Shown: positions 42,726 to 52,700 of the stretch, one piece after another | How positions within the stretch are numbered: position 1 is the stretch's first letter | Layout: every line of letters starts with the position of its first letter | Origin: Brevibacterium sediminis | GTDB lineage: Bacteria > Actinomycetota > Actinomycetes > Actinomycetales > Brevibacteriaceae | Assembly: GCF_013623905.1 (NCBI RefSeq) | Contig: NZ_JABKDD010000010.1 | Coordinates: 1-64,000 of the forward strand | Direction: 5' to 3' | DNA length: 64,000 bases | The notes under the pieces: model-generated | What the model saw: only the letters and a program-made list of their open reading frames with translations | Database searches by the model: none | What the model was told of the DNA's origin: nothing | Position numbers and translations under genes: made by a program

Positions 42726-44162
42726 TTGACGACCCCGACGTCCACCGCACCCGACTTCCCCGCCCTCGACCCGGTGGCGCTCGACGACCTCGCGGCGAAA
42801 CTGAGTCCGGGTGCGCTGACGACTGACCCGGATGTCATCGACGCCCACTCGAGCGACGAGGCCCTGTTCTGCCCGCGCGAGGGGGCGATCGCCCTGGTCA
42901 GGGCCGCCTCGGCGGAAGACGTCCAAGAGGTCATGGCCTTCGCCAGCGCACATCGGGTGCCGGTCGTCCCGCAGGGGGCGAGGTCCGGGATCTCGGGAGG
43001 CGCGAACGCCTCACCGGGAGCGATCCTGCTCAACGTGTCGAAGATGAAGGACGTCGTGGCCGTCAACGAGGCCGAACGTCTCGTCACCGTCCAACCGGGC
43101 ATCATCAACCAGGACCTCAAGGACCACCTCGCCCCGTTCGGACTGTCCTACCCGCCGGACCCCGGATCGGTGGCACTGTCATCGATCGGTGGGAACATCG
43201 CAACGAACGCCGGCGGACTCTGCTGCGTGAAATACGGTGTGACCAGGGACTACGTGCGCTCACTCAAAGTCGTACTCGCCGACGGGACCATCACCACGCT
43301 CGGCCCGCAGACGGCCAAGGGCGTGGCCGGACTCGATATGCGCCATCTCTTCATCGGCTCCGAAGGCACCCTGGGCATCGTCGTCGAAGCGACGCTGCGC
43401 CTCGTGCCCGCCCTGCCCGAGCCGTTCACCGCGATCGCGACCTTCCCGGATGAGCGCAGCGGACTGCAGACCGTCGCCGACTTCATGGCCGGCGGCGGGG
43501 TGCCGAGCCTGTTCGAATTCCTCGACGGGGCCAGCCTGCGCATGCTCAACGACTACGGCGACTTCGGCCTCGACGGCGATGCCGGGTCGATGCTCATCAT
43601 GCAGGTCGACGACAACCCGACCGATGCGGAGGCCGCGATGTCGACCTTCACCGAGGTGGCCCAGCGCTGCGGTGCCCTCGACGTCGCGTACTCCGACGAC
43701 CCGAGCGATTCCGCGGCTCTCATCACCGCCCGGCGGATGATCCAGCCGGCCTACGAGAAATTCGCCAACGCTCACGGCGGCGGTCAGCTGCTCGACGATG
43801 TATGCCTGCCGCGCACCGCCGTGCCCGAATTCTGTGACCGTCTGGCCGAGCTGCGGTCATCATCCGGACTCGAGATCGCCCTCGTCGCGCACGCCGGCGA
43901 CGGAAATATGCACCCATCGGTGTTCTTCGACTCCGGCGATGCGGCCGAGACGGCGAAGGCCGAAGGGGTGTTCGCTGAGATCATGCGCGTCGGCCTCGAA
44001 CTCGGCGGCACGATCACCGGCGAACACGGGGTCGGGTTCCTCAAGCGCGCTTGGCTGCCGAACGAACTCGACGAAGGATCACGACGGATCCAGCTGGCCG
44101 TGAAGAACGCGCTCGACCCGCTGGGCATCCTCAACCCAGGGAAGATGCTCGCCGAGATCTGA
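42726..44162 (+). CDS. FAD-binding oxidase/dehydrogenase, GlcD-like
   Basis: A 478-residue flavoprotein of the PCMH/VAO type, oxidising 2-hydroxy acids such as glycolate, D-lactate or 2-hydroxyglutarate. The FAD domain (about 35-215) has VPVVPQGARSGISGGANAS, SYPPDPGSVALSSIGGNIATNAGG and KGVAGLDMRHLFIGSEGTLGI. The C-terminal FAD-oxidase domain ends with AHAGDGNMHP and GGTITGEHGVGFLKRAWL, whose histidines and acid form the metal/substrate site of D-lactate dehydrogenase-like enzymes. Start is TTG at 42726 after GAGGAG. It is co-transcribed with the ACS transporter. No GlcE/GlcF partner is present, so it is probably a single-subunit enzyme. Confidence 0.88.
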   Translation: MTTPTSTAPDFPALDPVALDDLAAKLSPGALTTDPDVIDAHSSDEALFCPREGAIALVRAASAEDVQEVMAFASAHRVPVVPQGARSGISGGANASPGAILLNVSKMKDVVAVNEAERLVTVQPGIINQDLKDHLAPFGLSYPPDPGSVALSSIGGNIATNAGGLCCVKYGVTRDYVRSLKVVLADGTITTLGPQTAKGVAGLDMRHLFIGSEGTLGIVVEATLRLVPALPEPFTAIATFPDERSGLQTVADFMAGGGVPSLFEFLDGASLRMLNDYGDFGLDGDAGSMLIMQVDDNPTDAEAAMSTFTEVAQRCGALDVAYSDDPSDSAALITARRMIQPAYEKFANAHGGGQLLDDVCLPRTAVPEFCDRLAELRSSSGLEIALVAHAGDGNMHPSVFFDSGDAAETAKAEGVFAEIMRVGLELGGTITGEHGVGFLKRAWLPNELDEGSRRIQLAVKNALDPLGILNPGKMLAEI

Positions 44163-44192
44163 ACGCAGTCGGGCTGTCGCTAGTGCACGCAT

Positions 44193-44207
44193 GCGCCGTG
44201 GCGGCGC
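44193..44207. terminator. Short hairpin between convergent genes
   Basis: GCGCCG (44193-44198) and CGGCGC (44202-44207) form a 6-base stem with a 3-base loop, between the GlcD-like gene and the convergent LysR gene. Confidence 0.35.
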
Positions 44208-44242
44208 GCCCCCGAAGCAGGAGGCCGGCGGTCTTTCCATCG

Positions 44243-45127
44243 TCAGCCGGTGGCGAGCTCGCACAGGGCTGTGACCGCTTCCTCGATGAGTTCCTGCTGC
44301 GGGTGGCCCGGATCGCTGATCGCGTGGATGAAGCGGATCGGTTCGGGCGCCGCCAGCCGGATGATGGCCACCCCGGGAGGCAGGGGTTCGACACCGAGCC
44401 GCGGGAGGATCGTCAGACCCAAACCCCGACTGACCATGTGCAGGGCAGTGGCGAAGCTGTGAGCCTCGTGCTTGAAGTGCACCGCCACCCCTGCACGTGC
44501 GCAGGCGTCGAAGAGGATCGTCCGACACGGACCGTCGCCGGTGTCGTTGTCGATCCAAGGATGATTCTCCAGCTCGTCGAGGCTGACCTCCGGACGCGAA
44601 GCCAGGGGGTGATCGTCGGGCACTGCGACCACATACGGATCCTCGGTGAGGAAGTGGCTCTCCACCTGCGATGGGAACACGGGATCCTCGGAATCTGCGA
44701 TCACGACCTGGACATCGGAGTGGAATTCGTTCCAGGGGCCCTCTGCCAGGTTGAGCTGCACGGCGACATCGGGATGGCGGTTCTCGAGGTAGGAGACGAG
44801 TTCGGGCATCCACTGGGTGCCGGCCGTGCCGAAGTACCCGATCGACAGGCGTCCGATCCGATTCTCATGCAGGTCCGAGATGCGTTGGCCCAATCGCCCC
44901 GAGCTCTCGAGCACGGAGTCGACGTCGGACATGATCGCCGAACCGGTGTCCGTCAGGCACAGGCCGCGTCCCTGTCGCTGAAACAGAGTCAGACCGGTCT
45001 CCTGTTCGAGAATCTTGAGGTGATGGCTGACCGCAGACGGTGAGAGACTGAGATGCTGTGCGGCGGACCGGACGGACCCGGTGAGTGCGACCGATTTGAA
45101 CGACTTCAGGTGGGCAACGTTGTACAC
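44243..45127 (-). CDS. LysR-family transcriptional regulator
   Basis: A 294-residue LysR protein. The N-terminal winged HTH (about residues 4-62) reads VAHLKSFKSVALTGSVRSAAQHLSLSPSAVSHHLKILEQETGLTLF; the SPSAVSHHLK helix contacts DNA. The C-terminal periplasmic-binding-like domain (about 90-290) senses an unknown effector. It starts with GTG at 45127. It is divergent from the EamA exporter gene, with an inverted repeat between them, so it most probably controls that gene and itself. Confidence 0.9.
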   Translation of the reverse strand: MYNVAHLKSFKSVALTGSVRSAAQHLSLSPSAVSHHLKILEQETGLTLFQRQGRGLCLTDTGSAIMSDVDSVLESSGRLGQRISDLHENRIGRLSIGYFGTAGTQWMPELVSYLENRHPDVAVQLNLAEGPWNEFHSDVQVVIADSEDPVFPSQVESHFLTEDPYVVAVPDDHPLASRPEVSLDELENHPWIDNDTGDGPCRTILFDACARAGVAVHFKHEAHSFATALHMVSRGLGLTILPRLGVEPLPPGVAIIRLAAPEPIRFIHAISDPGHPQQELIEEAVTALCELATG

Positions 45128-45140
45128 AGTCGAACCGTAC

Positions 45141-45161
45141 GCACATCACGGACAGTTGTGC
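45141..45161. promoter_or_regulatory. Candidate LysR-binding site
   Basis: GCACA (45141-45145) and TGTGC (45157-45161) form an inverted repeat with an 11-base spacer, a shape compatible with a LysR box. It is 14 bases from the LysR start and about 50 from the EamA start. Confidence 0.4.
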
Positions 45162-45209
45162 AATAGTGTGCGCTTTTCTTTCACGATCATGCGACGAATA
45201 ATCGTTCCT

Positions 45210-46175
45210 ATGAACAGATCAGCCCTCAGTCCTCGAGTCGCGAGTCCGAATCCTCACCAGATGACAGCGCCCCGCGTCCTGCCCTGGATCGCTGCCCTGC
45301 TCACCATGACGTTCTGGGCGTCATCATTCGTCGTCATCCGCGATGCCGGCGAATTCTTCTCACCTGGTCCGATGGCGCTGCTGCGCGGCGCGTCCGCGGC
45401 TGTGGTGCTCTCCGCGTGGATGCTCTTCCGCCGCCCCCGATTCCCCTCCGGCAAGGTCGTCTGGCTGATTCTCGTCCTGTGGGGAGTCGCCTGGTTCTCT
45501 GCCTACGTCGTCGTCCTCAACGCTGCGGAACGGTCGATCGATGCCGGAACCGCCTCGATGATCGTCAATATCGCACCGCTGATCATCGCCGTCTTCGCCG
45601 GCCTCGTCTTCGGAGAAGGGCTGCCGAAGCGCCTGCTCATCGGCATCATCGTCTCTCTGCTCGGAATCGGGCTGATCACGGCAGCCAGCTTCACCGGCTT
45701 CTTCACCGTCGGCGGTCTCGTCCTCAGTCTCGTCGCCGCAGTGCTCTACGCCGCCTGCGTGCTGCTGCAGAAGCACTTCCTGTCCGGAGAGGACTCGGTG
45801 ACCGTGACCTGGATGGGAATCCTCATCGGCGCACTCGTCAGTCTCGTCTTCGCCCCCGGCCTCATCGACGAGGTGGCCACGGCACCCATCGAGATGACGC
45901 TGCAGATCATCTACCTGGGAGTCGTACCGACCGCTATCGCCTTCAACCTCTGGGGATATGCGCTCAAGCATCTGCCGGCAGGTCTGCTCAGCTCTTCGAG
46001 TCTCCTCGTCCCCGCGATAGTCGTCGTGATGGCCTGGATCGTTCTCGGAGAGGTCCCGCCTCCGCTGGCCGCAGTGGGCGGTGTGCTCTGCCTGGCCGGG
46101 GCGGCTGCCGCGATCGGGCCGCAGATCATCGGAGCTCTGCGACGGTCGCCGGATCAGCCCTCGGCCTTGCCCTGA
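45210..46175 (+). CDS. EamA/DMT-family membrane transporter
   Basis: A 321-residue drug/metabolite transporter of ten helices made of two EamA repeats: first half ALLTMTFWASSFVVIRDAGEFFSPGPMALLRG, second half LVLSLVAAVLYAACVLLQKHFLSG through LGVVPTAIAFNLWGYALKHLPAGLLSSSSLLVPAIVVVMAWIVLGEVPPP. Such proteins usually export amino acids or metabolites. The start is uncertain, as no clear ribosome-binding site precedes 45189, 45210 or 45261; 45210 is chosen. The gene ends with a 22-base convergent overlap with the siderophore-interacting protein gene. Confidence 0.85.
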   Translation: MNRSALSPRVASPNPHQMTAPRVLPWIAALLTMTFWASSFVVIRDAGEFFSPGPMALLRGASAAVVLSAWMLFRRPRFPSGKVVWLILVLWGVAWFSAYVVVLNAAERSIDAGTASMIVNIAPLIIAVFAGLVFGEGLPKRLLIGIIVSLLGIGLITAASFTGFFTVGGLVLSLVAAVLYAACVLLQKHFLSGEDSVTVTWMGILIGALVSLVFAPGLIDEVATAPIEMTLQIIYLGVVPTAIAFNLWGYALKHLPAGLLSSSSLLVPAIVVVMAWIVLGEVPPPLAAVGGVLCLAGAAAAIGPQIIGALRRSPDQPSALP

Positions 46176-47167
46176 CGCCAGTAGCCCATGAATGCGATCT
46201 GCTTGCGGTCGACCCCGACTTCCTGGACGAGGTAGCGGCGCAGACGCTTGACCGGTCCGGCCTCTCCGGCGATCCAGGCATAGAAGGGGCGGTCATCCTT
46301 CTCCGTCGCACTCGAACTGCCTTGAGCCGCCTCGGTGAGGGCCGCGGGAACGTCCCAGAGGATCTCTTCGTCGATGTTGACATCGTCGAGTTCCCGGACC
46401 TGACCATCCGGCCCGCCGGCCGAGCCTGCCGCTCCGGCTCCGACGGGGATCCGGGTCTCCGACCGCACCGCCTCGCGGACGGCAGGTTCGAGGAGCTGAC
46501 CGAAGTCGGCCTCCCCGCGCGACAGCCATTCGATCTCGAAGCCGGTGGGCGCGTTGATATCGATGATGTCCTCGGCGCTCGGGACTTCGAGAACGGCCTT
46601 GCCCTGCGCCTGGCTGTCCTTGAGCGAATCGAGGATCGAGGCGATGGCGGGCACAGCCGTCTCGTCGCCGGCGAGCAGGATCTGGTGGGCATCTCCCGGG
46701 GCGAACTCGATCCCGGCGCACGGAGTCTCCGAGGCACGGGAGGGGCCGATGATATGGAGGCGGTGGCCCACCTCGGCGGCTTCGGCCCACTCGGCCGCCG
46801 GACCCGAGTGGCCGTGCTCATCGGTGTGGAGGACCATGTCGATGACGAGTCTGCGCTTGGCATCGTCCCATTCGCGCACGGTGTAGGTGCGCATCGCGCC
46901 GCGCTCCTCGGGGCTGACCTGCAGCCAGGCCTGGTACCAAGACACTCCAGCGGCTTCCTGCTCGGTGAGGAATGCCGGCAGATCGAACTGCGGCGCAGCG
47001 GCACGCTGAGGAGGGATGACGAGTTTGATCCGCAGATCACGAGGGTGGGTGTTCGGGCCGAATTCCTCGAGTCCCGCACCCCCGAAAGTCACCCGACGGA
47101 ATGACGGGCTGAGGTCTTCGACGGCGAGGACCTCTGCTTCGAAGGCACCGATGGGGGCTCGTGACAC
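46154..47167 (-). CDS. Siderophore-interacting protein (FAD-dependent ferric-siderophore reductase)
   Basis: A 337-residue SIP-family flavoprotein that reduces imported ferric siderophore in the cytoplasm to free iron. The FAD-binding half shows LSPSFRRVTFGGAGLEEFG, RTYTVREWD (the RxYT FAD motif) and AEAAEVGHRLHIIGPSRASE; the C-terminal half has LLAGDETAVPAIASILDSL and FYAWIAGEAGPVKRLRRYLV with AFMGYWRQGKAE, diagnostic of SIP. A roughly 60-residue Gly/Ala-rich insert near 215-275 is longer than usual. The start is GTG at 47167 after GGAGAA. It is divergent from a siderophore-binding lipoprotein with an iron box between them. Confidence 0.92.
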   Translation of the reverse strand: MSRAPIGAFEAEVLAVEDLSPSFRRVTFGGAGLEEFGPNTHPRDLRIKLVIPPQRAAAPQFDLPAFLTEQEAAGVSWYQAWLQVSPEERGAMRTYTVREWDDAKRRLVIDMVLHTDEHGHSGPAAEWAEAAEVGHRLHIIGPSRASETPCAGIEFAPGDAHQILLAGDETAVPAIASILDSLKDSQAQGKAVLEVPSAEDIIDINAPTGFEIEWLSRGEADFGQLLEPAVREAVRSETRIPVGAGAAGSAGGPDGQVRELDDVNIDEEILWDVPAALTEAAQGSSSATEKDDRPFYAWIAGEAGPVKRLRRYLVQEVGVDRKQIAFMGYWRQGKAEG

Positions 47168-47287
47168 TGATTCTCCTTCGCATCCCCAGGACCATGTGGC
47201 CGTGAGGGCGTCCCCGCGGGGACGCGTTGTGTTCGTGTGTGCAGCTGTCGTGGATATGTCAACATCCGCAACGCTACTCTACTCTAA

Positions 47288-47306
47288 TTTAGTAAGGCTA
47301 GCCTTT
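47288..47306. promoter_or_regulatory. Putative DtxR/IdeR-type iron box
   Basis: TTTAGTAAGGCTAGCCTTT matches the TTAGGTTAGGCTAACCTAA consensus at 13 of 19 positions by eye and contains the perfect palindrome AAGGCTAGCCTT. It lies in an A/T-rich patch between the divergent siderophore reductase and binding-protein genes, so iron repletion would repress both. Confidence 0.65.
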
Positions 47307-47388
47307 CCAAATAGTGCTACGGTGGTCCCGGCGTCACTACAGGCGCACCAGTTCCGTCCCTGCGGGGACGCCCACCGAAAGGCTCTCG

Positions 47389-48369
47389 ATGCGTCGTCGT
47401 CAGCTCCTTGCCCTGTCCGTTCTCGCCCCGTTCGCCCTCGTCGGCTGCCGCGGCGAAGCCGATGGCGATGCGGGTGACGGCGCTACCGGCACTGCGGGCA
47501 GCGTCCCGAACTTCACGTATTCGCCCGAAGGCTATGACGGGCTGACGATCGAACTCGACCGCCCGGCGAAGCGCATCGCCGCGGACTTCTATTCGGCAGC
47601 CGGACTCGCGCAGTACGGAATCACGCCGGTCGCGGTCTTCGGGTTCGGACAGAACGAGTCCCCGGGCAAGTCCTTCGACTCGGAAGGAGTCGAGGTCGTC
47701 GGCACCGATATGGAACTCGATATCGAGGCCCTCGCGGTTGCCGAGCCGGACATCCTCGTCGCCTACGGCAATGAGGCCGGCGACGGGTGGACCTGGTGGG
47801 ACGAGAAGGTGAAAGGCCAGGTCAGCGAGCTCGTGCCGTTCGTCCCGGTCAAACTCGGCGGGCAGGGTCCCGACGCGATGTTCGCTCAGTACGCGGCCAT
47901 CGCCGAGGCGCTGGGCAAGGACACGGACACCGGCGCCATCGCGGACAAGCGGAAGGCCTTCGACGACGCTCGGGCACGCATCCGCAGCGTGGCGAAGAAG
48001 CAGGACCAGCTGACAGTGCTGCTGGCGAACTTCACCGCGGAGATCAACTACACCTCGAACTCCTTGGGCATCGCCGAGATGCTCAACGAGGACGGGCTCA
48101 CCCTCGTCGGCCCCGACGCCACAGGAGAGAGCAGTTGGGCAGAAGTCTCCTGGGAGAAGATGTCGGACTACCCGGCCGACGTCGTCCTCGTCCACGACGC
48201 CTCGACCGACTACGAAGACAACCCGGTGTACAAGAGCCTGCCCGCAGTCAAGGAGGACCAGCTCGGCACCTGGGACGACAAACGCGCCTACACCTATGAC
48301 GGCTACGCGAAATGGCTGAACGAACTCGGCGACGTCCTCGAATCCGCGAAGAAGATCGTCAAGAGCTGA
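47389..48369 (+). CDS. Iron-siderophore ABC transporter substrate-binding lipoprotein
   Basis: A 326-residue FepB/FhuD-type binding protein anchored by lipid. The signal peptide ends in a lipobox (LAPFALVGC, Cys about residue 19). The mature protein has the class III layout: AKRIAADFYSAAGLAQYGITPVAVFG, VVGTDMELDIEALAVAEPDILVAYG, and KGQVSELVPFVPVKL linked to the second lobe by a long helix. It would pass ferric siderophore to a permease encoded elsewhere; none is in the window. CGAAAGG precedes the ATG. The reductase gene is divergent, sharing the iron box. Confidence 0.9.
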   Translation: MRRRQLLALSVLAPFALVGCRGEADGDAGDGATGTAGSVPNFTYSPEGYDGLTIELDRPAKRIAADFYSAAGLAQYGITPVAVFGFGQNESPGKSFDSEGVEVVGTDMELDIEALAVAEPDILVAYGNEAGDGWTWWDEKVKGQVSELVPFVPVKLGGQGPDAMFAQYAAIAEALGKDTDTGAIADKRKAFDDARARIRSVAKKQDQLTVLLANFTAEINYTSNSLGIAEMLNEDGLTLVGPDATGESSWAEVSWEKMSDYPADVVLVHDASTDYEDNPVYKSLPAVKEDQLGTWDDKRAYTYDGYAKWLNELGDVLESAKKIVKS

Positions 48370-48388
48370 GGCCCGCACCCCGCCGGGC

Positions 48389-48394
48389 TACGAT
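48389..48394 (+). promoter_or_regulatory. Leaderless-type -10 box of D-serine dehydratase gene
   Basis: TACGAT (48389-48394) is exactly 6 bases before the ATG at 48401, with no ribosome-binding site between. Confidence 0.4.
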
Positions 48395-48400
48395 CGGTGC

Positions 48401-49756
48401 ATGACCGACCTGCCTGACGAACTCAGCACCGACGAGATCATCCGATCCCTCGCATCGGGTGCCCCGACCACATGGCTCCGCTCCACCCCCACCGAGGCGG
48501 CCCTGCCCGACCTCGGCGACGTGATGGATTTCGCGGCGGCCCGGTTCGACCGCTTCGCCCCCTGGTTCGCAGAGACCTTCCCGGAGACGGCGACCGTTCC
48601 AGCCGAGCTCGCATCGGCGTTTCCAGACGTCAGCGGCGGAATGATCGAATCGGCTCTGGTTCCGGCGCCTGCGGCGCAGCATTGCCTCGACGGTCTGTTC
48701 GGATCCGAGCTGGGCGGACGCCTGTGGCTCAAACGCGACGACTCCCTGCCGGTGAGCGGGTCGATCAAGGCCCGCGGCGGCTTCCACGAGGTGCTCGAAT
48801 TCGCCGAGGCGGTCGCCGCCGAGCACGGGCTCGAGGCTCTTGATCCCGCCACCTATTCGACTCTTGAGTTTCGTGCGATCGCCGCGAACCACCGCATCGT
48901 CGTCGGTTCGACGGGCAACCTCGGGCTGTCGATCGGGATCCTGAGCGCTCGCCTCGGATTCGCCGCCTCGGTGCATATGTCAGCCGACGCCAGGGAATGG
49001 AAGAAGACGATGCTGCGCGACCACGGGGTCGACGTCATCGAACATGCCGGCGACTTCGTCGAAGCCGTCGAGGCCGGCCGTGCCTCGGCCGAGGCCGCCG
49101 AAAACACGCACTTCGTCGACGACGAGGACTCGAAGAGCCTCTTCGCCGGATATTCGGTGGCTGCCCTGCGGCTGGAGCGCCAGTTCGCGGCCGCAGGTGT
49201 GACCATCGACGAACAGAATCCGCTCACCGTCTACCTGCCGTGCGGAATCGGAGGCGGCCCCGGGGGAGTGACCTTCGGGCTCAAACGGGTCTTCGGCACT
49301 GCCGTGCGCTGCGTCTTCGTCGGACCGAGCCAGGCACCGGCGATGTTCCTCGGCGTGCGCTCCGATCGGCACAGCGGCATCTCCGTTCAGGACATCGGGC
49401 TGTCCGGAGCCACCGCGGCCGACGGGCTGGCGGTCGCCCGCCCCTCACGCTTCATCGGACCGATGATCGGGCCGCTCATCTCCGGCTTCGCCGCGGTTCC
49501 CGACGAGGTCATCCGCGCGGGAGTCGGGGTGCTCCATGAGACCGAAGGCATCGATGTCGAACCCTCCGCTACCGCCGGGCTGACCATTCCGTGGCGGATG
49601 GGCGACGCGGCGGCTCGGTCCGCGACCGGCGTCCACCTCGTGTGGCTCACCGGTGGGGCGATGGTCCCCGGCGACGAACGCGCCGCCTACGTTGACGAAG
49701 GACTGGGACTCGTCAAACGGATCAGCAGCCCCGCCTCGGCGATCTTCGTCGACTGA
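48401..49756 (+). CDS. dsdA: D-serine dehydratase (D-serine ammonia-lyase)
   Basis: A 451-residue PLP enzyme of fold type II, converting D-serine to pyruvate and ammonia. The PLP lysine is in PVSGSIKARGGFHEV (Lys123), the phosphate loop is GSTGNLGLSIG, and PCGIGGGPGGVTFGLKRVFG with QAPAMFLG are the further DsdA blocks. The length matches E. coli DsdA (442 residues). The neighbours do not include the DsdX permease or DsdC regulator. A TACGAT box 6 bases before the ATG suggests a leaderless message. The gene converges on the 1034-residue membrane-protein gene, 34 bases away. Confidence 0.92.
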   Translation: MTDLPDELSTDEIIRSLASGAPTTWLRSTPTEAALPDLGDVMDFAAARFDRFAPWFAETFPETATVPAELASAFPDVSGGMIESALVPAPAAQHCLDGLFGSELGGRLWLKRDDSLPVSGSIKARGGFHEVLEFAEAVAAEHGLEALDPATYSTLEFRAIAANHRIVVGSTGNLGLSIGILSARLGFAASVHMSADAREWKKTMLRDHGVDVIEHAGDFVEAVEAGRASAEAAENTHFVDDEDSKSLFAGYSVAALRLERQFAAAGVTIDEQNPLTVYLPCGIGGGPGGVTFGLKRVFGTAVRCVFVGPSQAPAMFLGVRSDRHSGISVQDIGLSGATAADGLAVARPSRFIGPMIGPLISGFAAVPDEVIRAGVGVLHETEGIDVEPSATAGLTIPWRMGDAAARSATGVHLVWLTGGAMVPGDERAAYVDEGLGLVKRISSPASAIFVD

Positions 49757-49790
49757 ACGGCGTGCCCCGGGCCGGGTCACGCTGCCTCGG

Positions 49791-52700
49791 TCACCAGTCC
49801 CATGGGTCGTCGTTGACGGTGATGACGATCTTGCCGTCGACGATCTCGGCCGTGCCGTTGAGGTCGAAGGTCACGGTGTCATCGAAGGGTTCGGACTCGT
49901 CGAACATGTCGTAGCTGCCGGTCACGAGCGCCTCACCGGAGGTGTCGGAGGAGATCAGCCACGCCGGACCGCCGTTCGGACCGGTCGCGTCCTCGGGGTT
50001 CGAATACTGGTCGGCACCCATGGAGTCATCGGCGACGGTCACCGTCGGATACGACGAGATCGACCAGGTGAGGCCGGTGGCGTCATAGCTGTCGGCCAGC
50101 GAGGATCCGAACGGGCACCCGTCGGGCTGGGCGACCGTCTTCTTCGCGCAGCTGTCGATGAGGGTCTTGACCTGTTTGTCGACCTCGCTGCGGAACGCGT
50201 CCGAGGGATGGGCGGCGAGCAGCGGCGTGTCCTCACCCTCCATGTTCGGGTCATCGCCGAGGAACGCCCGCACCTCGACCGCGTCTGCGGTGATGAGATC
50301 GGACTTCTCGGCCAGGTCGATCGTGTAGAGACCGGGGAAGGCCGGCAGGGACAGTGTCGACCCGTCGCTGTCGACGTCGATCCCATTGACCTTGACCTTT
50401 TTGAGGCCGGGAGTGTCGACGGTGAGAGTGAGCAGGTCGGGACTCTTGAGCGCCCAGTCGTCGAAGAACAGCGCCTTCTTTCCGGCTTTGTGCAGGGTCA
50501 GCGTGCTGTCGCCCTTGGAGCCGCCGACGTCGTAGGTGACCGCGACCGTCGCCGTGTCTCCGGAGATCTCGGCATCCTCGACGGTGACATCGTCGGGCAG
50601 TGCCTTGGAGCCGCCGAGGACATCGTTGGTCAAAAGGGTCCGTGACTCCTGCGGAACGTCGACGTCGGCGACCTCGAGGGCACCCTCGGCGTCACCGTCG
50701 GAGAGCTCCGAGAAGTACTTCTCCACCGTCGCCTCGGGACCGAACATGTGCCCGTTGAGCTGGGTGACGACGATGAGTGCGGCCACAAGGAGGAGGACGG
50801 CACCACCGGCGACGACCGATACGAGCGTCGTCTTCTTCTTGTCGAAGGGCTTGGCCGGGCCCGCGTACGGCTGCGGCGCATACATTCCCTGCGGAGCCGA
50901 GTTTGACTGCTGCCCGGCTGAGCCCTGCGGCGTCGAATAGGCCGGCTGGTCGGCGACACCCTGCGGGTAGGCATAAGGCTGCTGGTCGGACGGGGTCGGA
51001 TGCTGCTGCGGACCGACCGGACCAGAGAACTGCTGCGGACCCTGCTGGAGATGGGGCGGCTGGCCCTGCGAGTCGAACGCATTCGGCGATGCGGGCGGGC
51101 CCTGATGGCCGACAGGTCCCTGCGGTCCGAACCCGCCAGGGTCGTGCGGTCCGACTTCGCCGGGGCCGGGAGCAACCGGCGGTGGCGTCGGGGCGGCGGC
51201 TCGAGCCAGATCGGGATGGATGAACGCGAACTGCGGTTCGCTCATGCCCAGGTATGGTCCCCAGTGCGGGTGCACGGTCCGTCCGGCGGCGATCCGCGCC
51301 ACGGCCGGGAAGGTGAGGGCGAGTCGCGGGCCGAGGGTGCGCGAAAGCACCTCGATGATCCCGCCCCAGAGGGCGAAGATGAGGAACGTCCAGGCAAGGG
51401 GGCCGATCCCCGCACGGGCCGCACCGGAACCGCCGAAGAACATGGCCGCCTCGGCGGATCCGGACATCGACAGGTTCGCGGGGATGGCCAACAGCGACAG
51501 CAGACCCCAGACGAGGCAGAACGCCACAGGCAGCTTCCACGCGCTCGACCACTGCTGCTTGTCCTGCTCGATCACGGTCCAGGCCGGACGCCGGGTGACG
51601 GTGGCGACGATCGTTGCGATCAGCACGGCGGCCACGACGACGAGCAGGCCCAGCCACAGCAGCCCGGGAGCCTCGCTGCTGAACATGGTGAGGCTCTCGG
51701 AGAAGGTGTCCGAGTACAAGCCCAAGTCGCCTTGGGCGGTGGCGCTGATTCCGCCGAGGTGGGTCAGCGACGTGAGGATGAGGCCCATGTTGACGAACGT
51801 CAGCGGCACCAGCTGACCCGGCATCTCGACTGACAGCGGCAGGACGAAGAGCGCGACGATCGAGAACACGGCCACGGTGAGGGCGAGGTGGATCCAGGTC
51901 ACCAGCAGAGGCGGAACAGCCCAGCGCAGGAACGGTGCACCGATCGCCTCGGTGCCCTTGAAATGTCCGGCGACACGACCGGCGATGCTCGTGATGAGGA
52001 TGACGAGCATCGGCAGGAAGAACGATCGGATGGTGACCGCCGAGAAGGTGAAGGTGAACGATCCTTCCTCTTCGAAGGCGGAGGCGCGGGCGGCGAAGAT
52101 GACCTGGAGGAGGAAGAGCACGAGCGTCATCGCCAGGGTCGCGACCCCGATGCGGATCCACGTGGACATTCGGTTGGGTGCGGGGGAGCGGCGTTCGCTC
52201 AATTTCGTCATCCACCACAGCAGACCCACGGTGACGATGGTGACCACCAGGGGTGCGCCGGTGGTGAAGATGCCCAGTTGGGCGTTGAAGGTGTCAGGGG
52301 CGTTGATGTCCAAGCGCAACGCCGCCGAACCGAACAGCGACAGAGCCATGAGGATGAACGGCAGGGCGTAGTTGAGGCTGTCGAGGTTGAGGCCGGTCTC
52401 CTCGGTCAGCGAGTCGAATTCCGACATCGACGTGAGGATGACGGTGAGGATGATGGAGACGATGATGCCGCCGAGGAGGGCGATCCCCGGCGGGATCAGG
52501 GCCGTTTTCCACGTCGCTCCCTTTGCCAGCGCCGAGGCGAATTTCGACTTCGGGGCATTCGCCGGGTAGCCCGGTGGTGCGGGGTAGGGCACAGGACCGG
52601 ACTGGTAGGGGCCCTGCTGGTGAGGGCGTTGCTGATAAGGCACCTGCTGATAGGGCGTCTGCTGGTAGGGGGCTTGTTGGTAGGGGTCGACTGTCTGCTC

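Noticed and set aside
47317..48378. 353-codon minus-strand frame
   Set aside because: It is antisense to the siderophore-binding lipoprotein, which has a lipobox and family blocks.
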